From Acetothermia bacterium UBA3571 (GTDB taxonomy: Bacteria > Bipolaricaulota > Bipolaricaulia > Bipolaricaulales > Bipolaricaulaceae), in NCBI GenBank assembly GCA_002375995.1, contig DFNI01000009.1, positions 94,229 through 141,499 of the forward strand: 47,271 nucleotides of DNA. Direction: 5' to 3'. A program made the translations under genes and the position numbers. Of the stretch, positions 23,203-31,800 are shown piece after piece; position 1 is the stretch's first letter; every line of letters starts with the position of its first letter. The notes beneath the pieces were generated by a model. It was not told the DNA's origin. It worked only from the letters and a program-made list of their open reading frames with translations, and searched no databases.

Positions 23203-24255
23203 ATGGAGCGGCTCTCCCTCGAGGAAGTGGTGGCGGAAGCTAGAGAAGCTTTGGGGAGTGATCTTTTGATCCTGGCCCATCATTACCAGCGGGACGAGAT
23301 CGTGGAGGCGGCGGACTGTCGGGGCGATTCCCTGGAGTTATCCCGGAAAGCGGCGGCCTCGGAGGCCCGGTGGATCGTGTTCTGCGGGGTACACTTCATG
23401 GCCGAGACCGCGGCGATCCTGGCCAAGGATGGCCAGCGAGTCCTGATTCCCCGTGTGGACGCGGGGTGTTTTCTGGCCCATACCGTCGATTACCCCTCCC
23501 TTGTGGAGCTCTGGCGGAGGCTGGGTGAGGTCATGGACCCGGATGCGGAGGTCCTTCCCGTGGCCTACGTTAACACCACCGCCGACGTCAAGGCCTTCGT
23601 GGGGAAGAAAGGCGGGGCATGTTGCACCTCCTCTAGTGCCGAGGCGGTGCTGCGGTGGGCCTTTTCCCAACGGTATAAAGTCCTTTTCGTTCCCGACCAA
23701 TATCTGGGCCGGAACACCGCCCGCAGGCTCGGGATCCCGGAGGAGGAGATAGCAGTTTGGGATCCCCGTCGCCCTCCGGACCGAATGGACACATTTGCCC
23801 GGGCACGGCTGATCCTATGGCGGGGAACGTGTAACGTGCACGTGCGGTTCCTCCCCGAGGACGTGCGCCGAGCAAGAGAGGAGCATCCGGGCGTCAGGGT
23901 GGTGGTCCACCCCGAGTGTCGGCCGGAGGTGGTGGAGCTCGCGGACGAGGTGGGCTCGACATCGTATATCATCGAGACCGTTTCCTCTTCCCCTCCGGGA
24001 TCGATTTGGGCCGTGGGGACCGAAGAGCGGCTGGTGGCCCGCCTGGCCAAGGAAAACCCGGACAAAGAGATCTTCTCCCTAGCAGAGGTTCCTCCCTTCT
24101 GCAGCTACATGTCCCTCACGCGACCCGGTGATTTGGCGGCGGTCCTGGAGGGGCTGTTGGAGGACAAGGCGGAGAACGTGGTGGAAGTACCCCCAGAGAT
24201 CCGGGCCCCGGCCCGGGAGGCCCTGGAGCGTATGTTGGCGATCACCCGACGCTAA
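23203..24255 (+). CDS. nadA: quinolinate synthase
   Basis: Condenses iminoaspartate with dihydroxyacetone phosphate to give quinolinate, a step of NAD synthesis. The 350-residue enzyme has the A-H-H-Y-Q motif (near 25-29). The three cysteines expected to hold the [4Fe-4S] cluster are Cys89 (D-A-G-C), Cys210 (W-R-G-T-C-N-V-H) and Cys300 (P-P-F-C-S-Y-M). V-H-P-E-C (near 235) is also conserved. It belongs to the three-domain NadA found in anaerobes and thermophiles. nadB (or aspartate dehydrogenase) and nadC are not in this window, and the gene stands alone, divergent from trpE. Confidence 0.94.
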   Translation: MERLSLEEVVAEAREALGSDLLILAHHYQRDEIVEAADCRGDSLELSRKAAASEARWIVFCGVHFMAETAAILAKDGQRVLIPRVDAGCFLAHTVDYPSLVELWRRLGEVMDPDAEVLPVAYVNTTADVKAFVGKKGGACCTSSSAEAVLRWAFSQRYKVLFVPDQYLGRNTARRLGIPEEEIAVWDPRRPPDRMDTFARARLILWRGTCNVHVRFLPEDVRRAREEHPGVRVVVHPECRPEVVELADEVGSTSYIIETVSSSPPGSIWAVGTEERLVARLAKENPDKEIFSLAEVPPFCSYMSLTRPGDLAAVLEGLLEDKAENVVEVPPEIRAPAREALERMLAITRR

Positions 24256-24318
24256 CCCGAGACCTTCCCTTTGGGCCAGCGACGCGCGGGGGATCGAAAT
24301 CGGGCGGTTCCATCGCCC

Positions 24319-24334
24319 CTTTTGGCCCCAAAAG
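24319..24334 (+). repeat. inverted repeat upstream of the class II aldolase gene
   Basis: CTTTTGG-CC-CCAAAAG is a perfect palindrome of two 7-bp arms. A -10-like TACATT lies just downstream at 24347-24352, and a GGAGGG ribosome site precedes ATG 24371. The palindrome covers the position expected for a -35 box and could be an operator. The rest of the 115-nt gap shows no other structure. Confidence 0.35.
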
Positions 24335-24370
24335 CCCCAGTTAGGATACATTAGAAGGGAAGGAGGGACG

Positions 24371-25444
24371 ATGCGGAAGGCATCCCTCGTCTTTACCACC
24401 TACGGGGAGCCTACAGATGCCCTGAAACGATTGGGAGAGGGGTTAAAGGAGGCCCTGGAGGAACGGGGGTACATCTTCGAGCCCCAACCCCATGCCCCGA
24501 GGCTCGTGCTCAACTTCACCTCCGTGGAAGCCCCCAGGCCCTACCGCCGCCGCTCCCAAGCCACGTTCGTGGTCTCGCTGCTTGAGCTTTCCGAGATCTC
24601 GGGGGAACCCGTCAAGGAGATGTATCCCTACCTGGTCAGGACCCTTTCCAACTTGCTTTTGGCTTATGTGCCCGGGGTAGGAGCCCATTTCTTCACGTTG
24701 GACCTCGGCCACTATGTGGAGCCGGAAGGGCAGGGATTTTACCGGCGGATCGCCGAGCGGATCCATCCCATGGCCTCGGCCACGTTGGTGATAAAGAACA
24801 GGTTCGATACGGATCTCGAGCCGGAACTTTGGGACGGGGACGAGCTGACCGCGGCCCTCTCGCGGGCGGGAAAGGTCTTGGACGAGTGGAACCTCCTTCC
24901 AGCGCCCTTTCCCATCGAGGAGATCCTTCCCCCGGAGGATCTGCGCCATGTGAGGCACCTGTATGGGATCGGGGGCCTCTCGTACGGGAACCTCTCCGCG
25001 AGGAAGGACGAGAAGCGCTTCTGGATGTCCGCCTCGGGGGTGGATAAGTCAAACCTCCGGGAGGTCGGCCGAGACATATTGATGGTCAAGGATTACGATC
25101 CCATCGATAACGCCATCGTCCTCTCGGTACCGCCCCACATCAAGCCCCGGAGGGTATCGGTGGACGCCATCGAACACTGGATGATCTACCGGGAGCACCC
25201 GGAGGTCAGGGCCATTATACATATCCACGCGTGGATGGAAGGGATCCCCGCCACCCAGTTCCATTATCCCTGTGGCACCTATGAACTCGCCACGGCGGTG
25301 GCCGAGCTTATCCGGAAGGCGCCTGACCCCGCCCAAGCGGTGGTGGGCCTCAAGAACCACGGGATCACAGTGACCGGCCGCTCCCTCGAGGACATCCTGG
25401 AGCGGCTGGAGGGAAAGGTTTTGCCCCAGGTCCCCATGTCATGA
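24371..25444 (+). CDS. class II aldolase/adducin domain protein with extra N-terminal domain
   Basis: The C-terminal part (about 175-350 of 357 residues) follows the class II aldolase/adducin fold: G-L-S-Y-G-N-L-S-A-R near 200, an S-A-S-G-V-D segment, and the zinc-binding pair in I-H-I-H-A-W near 283-288. A third histidine lies in L-K-N-H-G-I-T-V-T-G near 335. The N-terminal 170 residues form a separate domain that I do not recognise, so the protein is longer than sugar-phosphate aldolases such as fuculose aldolase (about 215 residues). ATG 24371 follows AAGGAGGG. It overlaps the next gene, a zinc alcohol dehydrogenase, by ATGA, so the two probably act on the same carbonyl/alcohol substrate. 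The substrate is unknown. Confidence 0.82.
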   Translation: MRKASLVFTTYGEPTDALKRLGEGLKEALEERGYIFEPQPHAPRLVLNFTSVEAPRPYRRRSQATFVVSLLELSEISGEPVKEMYPYLVRTLSNLLLAYVPGVGAHFFTLDLGHYVEPEGQGFYRRIAERIHPMASATLVIKNRFDTDLEPELWDGDELTAALSRAGKVLDEWNLLPAPFPIEEILPPEDLRHVRHLYGIGGLSYGNLSARKDEKRFWMSASGVDKSNLREVGRDILMVKDYDPIDNAIVLSVPPHIKPRRVSVDAIEHWMIYREHPEVRAIIHIHAWMEGIPATQFHYPCGTYELATAVAELIRKAPDPAQAVVGLKNHGITVTGRSLEDILERLEGKVLPQVPMS

Positions 25445-26556
25445 AGGCCCTCCTTTTTACCCCATCCGTGTCCCGGTACCTCCTCTCCCGCTCCTTGGGG
25501 AAGAGGACACCACGGTGGCTAGTTCCGCTATGGCTGGTGGAGGTTCCCGAGCCGGAGCCCCCAGGAGGTTGGGCGAGGGTGCGGGTGAGGCTCGCGGGGG
25601 TCTGTGGCTCGGATCTCGCTCTCCTTTTCGGGAAAAGCTCCCCCCGGTTGTCCCCCTTTTTCTCCTTTCCCGCCGTCCTGGGTCACGAGGTCATGGGGGA
25701 AGCGGGAGGGCGGAGGGTGGTGGTGAACCCTCTTCTTTCCTGCCGGGAACGGGGGCTTTCCCCTTGCCCTCGCTGTGCCGAGGGAGAGGAAGGGCTTTGC
25801 CTCAACGTGGCCGAGGGGAGGTTCTCACCGGGGATGCTGGGATATTGTCGGGATCTTCCCGGGGGGTGGTCCGAGGAAATCGTTGCGCATCCGAAAAGGC
25901 TTTATCCCGTGCCGGACGGTGTCCCGGACGAGAGGGCGGTGTTGGCGGAGCCATTAGCGGTGGTGCTGCGGGGCCTAAGGTCGCTTCCCCCTGAGCCCGA
26001 TGCCCCGGTCCTCGTCATCGGGGCGGGGACGATCGGGCTCCTTTCCCTGGTGGCCCTGAGGGTTTCGGGACACCGCGGCCCGATCCACGTGCTGGCCCGC
26101 CACGGGATTCAGGCGCGCTTGGCCCGGGAGCTTGGGGCCGAGGAGGTGCACCGGGAAGCGGGAAAGGCCGCCGCGGCGATGGGGGCCAAGGGGTACCGGC
26201 CCGTGATCGGAGCCCGGGTATGGCGCGGCGGTTTCCCGTACGTGATCGACGCCGCCGGAAGCCCCTCCTCCTTCGCGCAAGCCTTAAGCCTCGTTGCGGA
26301 AGGTGGGGAGGTCCTTTTGCTCGGGGGAACCGGCTCGGGGCGGTGGGACCTTTCTTTTCTTTGGTTCCGGGGGATACGGGTTCAGGGGAGCTACACGTAT
26401 TCCGCCGAGGATTTCCGTCGTGCGGTGGAGCTTCTCCCGCGAGCTGAGGGCATGGAGCGGGTGGTCACCCACGTGTTTCCGCTCGAGGCGTGGCGGGAGG
26501 CCCTGGGGGTGATCCGCCGCCGCGAGGGCATCAAGGTGGCGTTCAAGCCCACATGA
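25441..26556 (+). CDS. zinc-dependent medium-chain alcohol/polyol dehydrogenase
   Basis: A 371-residue MDR-family dehydrogenase. The catalytic zinc ligand Cys in A-G-V-C-G-S-D (near 55) and the G-H-E motif (near 81) are present. The structural-zinc lobe is present but unusual, with cysteines spread over C-R-E-R-G-L-S-P-C-P-R-C and E-G-L-C (near 100-120). The NAD(P) fold has G-A-G-T-I-G-L-L (near 197). It is more like sorbitol or threonine dehydrogenases than simple alcohol dehydrogenases. The ATGA overlap with the class II aldolase suggests a two-step sugar or alcohol conversion. The substrate cannot be inferred from sequence. Confidence 0.85.
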   Translation: MKALLFTPSVSRYLLSRSLGKRTPRWLVPLWLVEVPEPEPPGGWARVRVRLAGVCGSDLALLFGKSSPRLSPFFSFPAVLGHEVMGEAGGRRVVVNPLLSCRERGLSPCPRCAEGEEGLCLNVAEGRFSPGMLGYCRDLPGGWSEEIVAHPKRLYPVPDGVPDERAVLAEPLAVVLRGLRSLPPEPDAPVLVIGAGTIGLLSLVALRVSGHRGPIHVLARHGIQARLARELGAEEVHREAGKAAAAMGAKGYRPVIGARVWRGGFPYVIDAAGSPSSFAQALSLVAEGGEVLLLGGTGSGRWDLSFLWFRGIRVQGSYTYSAEDFRRAVELLPRAEGMERVVTHVFPLEAWREALGVIRRREGIKVAFKPT

Positions 26557-26622
26557 ACTTGATTTCGGTTCCGGCTGATCCGGGGTTGGTCGCCTGTGCT
26601 TTCTTTTCGGTTTATATCCCGA

Positions 26623-26660
26623 CCGCGGACAGTACTTTATTGTGGCGGCGGTGTCCGCGG
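26623..26660 (+). repeat. long inverted repeat in the leader of ychF
   Basis: CCGCGGACA (26623-26631) and TGTCCGCGG (26652-26660) are perfect 9-bp arms separated by 20 nt. If transcribed they would form a stable hairpin 37 nt before the GTG of ychF. There is no T-run. Nothing else is visible in this 141-nt gap. Confidence 0.5.
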
Positions 26661-26697
26661 CTATCCTTAGCTCGTCGGTTCCAAAGGGGGCGATAAG

Positions 26698-27786
26698 GTG
26701 GCGAAGAGCTTTGGGCTTGTGGGGTTGCCGAACGCGGGCAAATCCACCATCTTCAACGCCCTGACCGCTGCGGGGGCGAAGGTGGAGGCTTATCCCTTCT
26801 GTACCATCGAGCCTCACCGCGGGATCGCTTCAGTCCCCGACGAGAGGCTCGATGCCCTGCACAGGCTCTTCCCCGAAAAGAAAAAGGTCCCCACCGCCAT
26901 CGAGGTGGTGGACATCGCCGGCCTCGTGAAGGGAGCATCCCAAGGGGAAGGGCTGGGGAACCAGTTCCTCGCCGAGATCCGGGGGGTGGACGCCGTCATC
27001 CACGTGGTCCGCTGCTTTCCCGACCCGGAGATTCCCCATCCCACGGGCGATATCGATCCCCGCCGCGACATCGAGATCGTGGAGACGGAGCTCTTCTTGA
27101 AAGACCTCGAGACCCTGGAGCGCCGCAAGGCTCGGATCGAGAAGCTCGCCAAAACCGGCGACAAGGTGGCCCGGGAGGAGCTTTCCTTGATAGAGCACCT
27201 GATCGATGGGATCGGGAAGGGGATCCCCATCCGCAGGATGGGGCTAAAGCCCGAGGAGCTTGCGCTCCTCAAGGACCTGAAGCCCCTCACCGCAAAGCCA
27301 GTGCTCTACGTGGCGAATACCGGCGACGAGGGCGAAAACGAATACACACAGGCTGTGGCCGAACTCGCCCGGGAAAACGGGGCGGGATACGTGGTGATCC
27401 GGGGGAGGCTGGAGGCGGAGATCGCCGAGGCGGCCGAGACTGAGGAGGAGCGCCGGGCGTACCTGGCCGAATGGGGGCTTTCGGAGTCGGCGCTGGTGCG
27501 TTTGGTACGGGCGGCGTATGAGCTCCTGGATCTCGTGACCTTCTACACCATCGAGGGACCGGAAGTGCGGGCTTGGACCGTGCCCCGGGGGACGGTGGCC
27601 CCCGATGCCGGCGCCGAGATCCACACCGATTTTCGCGATCGGTTCGTCCTCGCCGAGGTGGTGCCCTGGCGGGAGCTCGTGGAGGCAGGCTCGGACAAGG
27701 CCCTCCGCGAGGCGGGCAAATGGCGTCGGGTGGGGCACGACTATGAGGTCCAGGACGGGGACGTGATCCACTTTATCTGCGCCTGA
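26698..27786 (+). CDS. ychF: redox-regulated ATPase YchF (Obg-family P-loop protein)
   Basis: A universally conserved ribosome-associated P-loop ATPase of the OBG/HflX class. The G1 motif G-L-P-N-A-G-K-S-T lies near residue 7-15, the switch/G3 region D-I-A-G-L-V-K-G near 73-80, and the altered G4 region (A-N-T-G-D-E, replacing N-K-x-D) near 207, which explains ATP preference in the family. The coiled-coil insertion and a C-terminal TGS domain (about 280-362) follow. The 362-residue length is normal. GTG 26698 is the start, with an AGGGGG ribosome site upstream. It is followed after 2 nt by a transporter gene, so both are probably on one transcript. Confidence 0.95.
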   Translation: MAKSFGLVGLPNAGKSTIFNALTAAGAKVEAYPFCTIEPHRGIASVPDERLDALHRLFPEKKKVPTAIEVVDIAGLVKGASQGEGLGNQFLAEIRGVDAVIHVVRCFPDPEIPHPTGDIDPRRDIEIVETELFLKDLETLERRKARIEKLAKTGDKVAREELSLIEHLIDGIGKGIPIRRMGLKPEELALLKDLKPLTAKPVLYVANTGDEGENEYTQAVAELARENGAGYVVIRGRLEAEIAEAAETEEERRAYLAEWGLSESALVRLVRAAYELLDLVTFYTIEGPEVRAWTVPRGTVAPDAGAEIHTDFRDRFVLAEVVPWRELVEAGSDKALREAGKWRRVGHDYEVQDGDVIHFICA

Positions 27787-27788
27787 AG

Positions 27789-28643
27789 ATGGCAACCCTC
27801 GCCCTCATCCTGGCCACCGCCATCTGGGGATGGAGCTTCGTGCCCGTGAAGGAGGCCATGGGGTATACCTCGCCCCTGTGGTTCCTGGCCCTGCGCTTCG
27901 CCATCGCGAGCCTCCTTTTCCTTCCCCTTGCGCCGCGCCGGCTGCGGGATTGGGGGCAGGGGCTGGTCCTCGGGGCTTTCCTCTTCGCGGGGTACGCGTT
28001 CCAGACCTGGGGCCTGGTCTACACCACCGCCCAGAAATCCGGTCTCATCACCGGGCTCTCGGTGGTCCTCGTCCCCCCCATCGCCCACATCTTCGGGGAG
28101 AAGACCCCGTTGCACACCTGGGCCGGGATGGGGATCGCCGCGGCGGGGGTGGCGATCCTTGCCCTGGGGGGAGGAGGCCCGCTTGGGCCCGCGAGTTTCG
28201 GAGATTTCCTCACCGTGCTCGGCGCGATCTCCTACGCCCTCTACCTCGCCCTCCAGGGAAGGTGGGTGGGGGAGGGGAAATGGCACAGGCTTCTCCTTCC
28301 CCAGTTCGTAGCGGTGGGGGGGCTCTCCGCCCTGGGGGCGGCCTTGGCCGGGGAGATCTCGTTCCCGACAGGAGTTGTATGGCGCACGGCCGCTTCCACC
28401 GCGGTGCTCGCCAGCGGGGTTTCCTTCTGGCTACTGCTCTGGGGGCAGCGCCACTTGCCCACGGGATACGCCGCGCTGGTCCTGGCCCTGGAGCCGGCGT
28501 TCGCGGCCCTTTTCGGGTGGTGGCTTTTGGGGGAGACCCTGGTGGGGCTCCAGATCTTGGGCGCCGGCCTCATCCTCCTCGGGATCCTGTGGCCCAACGT
28601 CTGGGCCCTCCTCGGTAAACCCACGCTCCAACGGGTAGAATAG
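27789..28643 (+). CDS. EamA/DMT-family transporter
   Basis: A 284-residue integral membrane protein with about ten hydrophobic segments in two EamA repeats of five. The N-terminus A-T-L-A-L-I-L-A-T-A-I-W-G-W-S-F-V-P-V-K and the motifs L-A-L-R-F near 35 and A-L-V-L-A-L-E-P-A-F-A-A-L near 232 are typical of the drug/metabolite transporter superfamily. Members export amino acids, metabolites or drugs, and the substrate cannot be told from sequence. ATG 27789 lies 2 nt after the ychF stop. Confidence 0.9.
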   Translation: MATLALILATAIWGWSFVPVKEAMGYTSPLWFLALRFAIASLLFLPLAPRRLRDWGQGLVLGAFLFAGYAFQTWGLVYTTAQKSGLITGLSVVLVPPIAHIFGEKTPLHTWAGMGIAAAGVAILALGGGGPLGPASFGDFLTVLGAISYALYLALQGRWVGEGKWHRLLLPQFVAVGGLSALGAALAGEISFPTGVVWRTAASTAVLASGVSFWLLLWGQRHLPTGYAALVLALEPAFAALFGWWLLGETLVGLQILGAGLILLGILWPNVWALLGKPTLQRVE

Positions 28644-28677
28644 CGGCCTTGAGAGATCCTGACCGGAGGAGGCGGGG

Positions 28678-30165
28678 ATGCGCGATATCCAAAAGGTTCC
28701 CCGATGTATGAGCACCCAACACCCCGACAACGTCCAAACGCCCTTCTTCGCCGATCAGCCCGTGCTGCAGGGGGAGGACGAGATCAAGGAAGCCTTTTAT
28801 GCCTTTTCTCACCTCGGTTGTACCGAACAGATGTGGGACTACGAGGGGAAGGAAGTGGATCCCTTCGTGGTGAAGAAGCTCCTCACCCGCTACGAGGCCT
28901 TTTTCCGCGAGCACAGGCTGGGGGAGGACCTCTTCCTCACCCTCCGGGTTCCAAACCCGCGGGTGGAGCGGGCGGAGGGAAAGGTCTTGCTTGAGACCCT
29001 GGAGAGCATCCCCCGCTCCTGCGACGCCGCCCGGCTCTTCTACGGGAAAGACACGCCCCCGCCCATCTTCGAGGTCATCCTCCCCATGACCACCAGCGCC
29101 GCGGAACTCAACCGGGTCTACCACTACTACCGGGAGTTCATCGGGGGCAAAGGCAGACAGCGGTGTTTCGACACTACAGTGGCGGATTGGGTGGGGGAGT
29201 TCCGTCCCGAGGCCATCGAAGTTATCCCCCTGATCGAGGACAAGGATCACCTCCTCCGGGCCGATGCGATCGTGGAGGAGTACCTACGCGATAAAGGGGT
29301 GCCCTACCAGCGGGTATTCCTTGCCCGATCTGATCCCGCCCTCAACTACGGCCAGGCGAGCGCGGTGCTTTTGGCCAAGGTGGCCCTCGTGCGCCTGGAG
29401 GCGTTGGAGCGGCGTTTGGGTGTCCCCATTCTCCCCATCCTCGGGGTGGGTTCGGCCCCGTTCCGCGGCAATTTCTCCCCGACCAAAGCCGAGGAGGTCA
29501 TGCGTGAGTACCCATCGGTTCAGACTTATACGGTGCAGTCGGCGTTCAAATACGACTACCCCGAGGGTGAGGTCCGGGAGGCCATCGCCCGCTTGAACGC
29601 GACCCCCAGGGGGATGGCCCTGGAGGTGGACGAGGGCAAGTGCGTGGAACTTATAGAAAAAGTCGCGTCCCGTTACGCGGCGTGTGTGGCGACGTTGGCG
29701 CCGGTGGTGAACGAGCTCGCCCGGTATGTCCCTCCCCGCCGTGCCAGGAAGCTCCATATCGGGCTTTTCGGCTATTCCCGGGAACTGGACGGCCACGATG
29801 TGCACCTTCCCCGGGCGATCCGGTTCTGTTGTGCCATGTATTCCCTGGGGATCCCGCCGGAGGTCCTGGGGCTGGGAGCCTTATCCCGGGAGGACCTCGT
29901 CGCCCTCCGGGAGGCGTATGTGAACTTCGACCGCGACATGCAGGATGCCATGCGGTATCTGAACCCGGACATCTTGGAACGCCTTTCCTCGCCGGTGCGG
30001 GACGAGCTCTCGCGGGCCGTGGAGCTTTTCCCCACGGAGCCGGATGAGGAACACCGCGCCCGGACGAGCCGGATCTGGGCACTGCTCCAAGAGGGGGAGA
30101 ACAACCGCTCCCTGATCGCGGAGGAAATCGTCAAGGCCGCGGCCCGCCGCCGCTTTTTAGGTTAG
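28678..30165 (+). CDS. ppcA: archaeal-type phosphoenolpyruvate carboxylase
   Basis: Fixes bicarbonate onto PEP to give oxaloacetate. The 495-residue length and the start I-P/Q-K-V-P-R-C-M-S-T-Q-H-P-D-N are those of the compact archaeal-type enzyme (PpcA), about half the size of the usual bacterial PEPC. Other conserved blocks are L-R-V-P-N-P-R near 87, a segment F-D-T-T-V-A-D-W near 163, and G-V-G-S-A-P-F-R-G-N-F-S-P near 256. A GGAGGAGGCGGGG ribosome site precedes ATG 28678. This form is common in archaea and found in only a few bacteria. It supplies oxaloacetate for aspartate and hence precursors of threonine and NAD made by nearby genes. Confidence 0.93.
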   Translation: MRDIQKVPRCMSTQHPDNVQTPFFADQPVLQGEDEIKEAFYAFSHLGCTEQMWDYEGKEVDPFVVKKLLTRYEAFFREHRLGEDLFLTLRVPNPRVERAEGKVLLETLESIPRSCDAARLFYGKDTPPPIFEVILPMTTSAAELNRVYHYYREFIGGKGRQRCFDTTVADWVGEFRPEAIEVIPLIEDKDHLLRADAIVEEYLRDKGVPYQRVFLARSDPALNYGQASAVLLAKVALVRLEALERRLGVPILPILGVGSAPFRGNFSPTKAEEVMREYPSVQTYTVQSAFKYDYPEGEVREAIARLNATPRGMALEVDEGKCVELIEKVASRYAACVATLAPVVNELARYVPPRRARKLHIGLFGYSRELDGHDVHLPRAIRFCCAMYSLGIPPEVLGLGALSREDLVALREAYVNFDRDMQDAMRYLNPDILERLSSPVRDELSRAVELFPTEPDEEHRARTSRIWALLQEGENNRSLIAEEIVKAAARRRFLG

Positions 30166-30222
30166 TGCCGCCTTAAGCGCTCGGAGCCGGCTTATTTAGG
30201 TTAGGGGAAAAGCCGTTGGGCA

Positions 30223-30648
30223 TCAACGTAATTGTTCATCATCCATTTTGAGGCTTTCCTCCCAGGTAAGGATCGTATGGGTGAAGGTATTCTCCTCCTC
30301 TTTGATCCCCCGGCGCACTTCGGAGACGTGAGCGTATTTGGCTTTAAAGCGCTCGAGGATGTAGTCAACTGCCTTCTCCGGGTCTGCCTTCGTGCCGCAG
30401 GTGTAGACGTCCAGCGCGGCATACTTTTCCTCCGGCCATGTGTGAACGGAAATATGGCTCTCGGCGACTATAACGACGCCGCTCACACCGGTAGGGGTGA
30501 AACGGAAAAAGTAACTGGTCTTGACTTCCATGTCCCCAGCTTTGGCCGCCTCCAAAAATATCTCCCGGATCCGCTCGGGGTCCTTCAACACCTCCGGGTC
30601 GCACCCCGAGGCCTCCACTACGTAGTGGTGACCGATGGTGTCCGCCAT
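30223..30648 (-). CDS. speD: S-adenosylmethionine decarboxylase proenzyme (class 1B)
   Basis: Makes decarboxylated S-adenosylmethionine, the aminopropyl donor for spermidine. A 141-residue prokaryotic proenzyme. Self-cleavage is expected before Ser64 in A-E-S-H-I-S-V-H-T-W-P-E, producing a pyruvoyl group on the alpha chain; His69 and the Cys in Y-T-C-G-T (near 83) complete the active site. Length and motif match the Thermotoga/Bacillus form. No spermidine synthase gene lies alongside. It converges with ppcA across a 57-nt gap that shows no convincing terminator. Confidence 0.95.
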   Translation of the reverse strand: MADTIGHHYVVEASGCDPEVLKDPERIREIFLEAAKAGDMEVKTSYFFRFTPTGVSGVVIVAESHISVHTWPEEKYAALDVYTCGTKADPEKAVDYILERFKAKYAHVSEVRRGIKEEENTFTHTILTWEESLKMDDEQLR

Positions 30649-30696
30649 AACACCCCCGCTCGGCTACCTTTTCCCAAAGGTTCGCAGGGGATTCTA
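30649..30696 (-). promoter_or_regulatory. speD promoter and folded 5' leader
   Basis: On the minus strand an extended -10 (TG-G-TAGAAT, core 30696-30691) is followed by a leader of about 40 nt. ACCTTT-GGGA-AAAGGT (30681-30666) forms a hairpin, and CCCC (30690-30687) can pair with the GGGGG (30657-30653) that includes the ribosome site. The fold could hide the Shine-Dalgarno sequence. Function is inferred. Confidence 0.4.
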
Positions 30697-30735
30697 CCAA
30701 AACCGCGCCGGTAATCTTAATTCGTTGAAGGGGGA

Positions 30736-31800
30736 TCAGCGGGATTCACGGGCTAGGGCTTCCCAGAGGGCGGAGTAATCGGCACGGGGGTTCCAGAAGA
30801 GGTATCCGTCTGCCCCCATCTCCTCCGCGGCCTGTACCTGGGCTAGGATGTACTGGGGGAGCGTCATCTCCGGAGGTATGTCCATGTCGAACGCCTGGAG
30901 GTACGGCCGGAAGGGTTTTTCCACTCGCGCCATTCCGTGGGTGAGGGCTAGCTTCACCGTGCGGTAGGGGTCGGCCTTGAGTCCGGGCTCTACATAGTGA
31001 GAGGGGTAGACCATGGGGGAGATCACGTCCACGTAAGAGGCCATCTCCTCCAGGCACTGCCCGATGGGGTCCTTCTTCTCCTTGTTCCAGGGCCAGAGAA
31101 CCCTCCCGAAGAGGTCGATGGAGATGGGGACGGAGAGGACCTCGCGGGCCCGGGCGAGGAAGGCGTTGACCGCCTCGTACCGCTCCCGATACTGCCCGCC
31201 GATCGCGCCGTCGTCGGGGAACCGGATGTAGTCGAACTGGATCTCGTCGAAACCCAAGTCCTCGAGCTCCCGGGCGATCTCCAGGTTGTAGCTCACCGCC
31301 CGCTCGTCCGAAGGCCAGACCCACTTCCCGTCCGGATACCCGAGGTGTTTGGAGAGGATGGGATCGTAGAAGAGGACTTGGCGGGCGATGACGTAGAAGC
31401 CGCGGGACCGGAAGAAATCGATGAGGTCCGGAAGCTTTATGTAGGGGTAAGCGGCGCCGATCTCCCGGGCCAGGGGGACCTGCGAGCTATACCCCACCGT
31501 CCCGTGCATGTCCTTCACACAGATCACCACCGCGTTGAGACCGTACTCCGAAAGTTTTCCCGCGATCTCCTCGGCGAAGCCTGGGCGCGAGAGGGCGTAG
31601 AAGGAAAGGTGGATCCCCACCTTCCCGTGGATCGAAGGGGACCTCGGGGACGCCGGGGGCGACGTGGAGGTGGATCCCGGCGCCTCGGGGGGCGGATCAA
31701 CCGGGATCTGGAGGGGAACCGGGGCGATGGCGGGATCCGCTAGCCAAAGGAGCAACCCCACCATAATCAGGAACCGCAGCGGCGAGACTTCCCTCAACAT
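30736..31800 (-). CDS. secreted putative glycoside hydrolase, DUF4015/GHL13 type
   Basis: A 354-residue protein with an N-terminal hydrophobic signal segment (about 8-26, ending near A-I-A), a Pro/Ser-rich linker (about 32-55) and a barrel-like domain. Typical DUF4015 features are V-V-I-C-V-K-D (near 93), F-D-E-I-Q-F-D-Y-I-R-F-P-D-D (near 190-203) and I-S-P-M-V-Y-P-S-H-Y (near 265). The family is related to glycoside hydrolases, and the acidic residues in the D-E-I-Q-F-D-Y strand are candidates for catalysis. The protein should act outside the membrane, perhaps on cell-wall or storage polysaccharide. No enzymatic activity can be assigned. Confidence 0.83.
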   Translation of the reverse strand: MLREVSPLRFLIMVGLLLWLADPAIAPVPLQIPVDPPPEAPGSTSTSPPASPRSPSIHGKVGIHLSFYALSRPGFAEEIAGKLSEYGLNAVVICVKDMHGTVGYSSQVPLAREIGAAYPYIKLPDLIDFFRSRGFYVIARQVLFYDPILSKHLGYPDGKWVWPSDERAVSYNLEIARELEDLGFDEIQFDYIRFPDDGAIGGQYRERYEAVNAFLARAREVLSVPISIDLFGRVLWPWNKEKKDPIGQCLEEMASYVDVISPMVYPSHYVEPGLKADPYRTVKLALTHGMARVEKPFRPYLQAFDMDIPPEMTLPQYILAQVQAAEEMGADGYLFWNPRADYSALWEALARESR

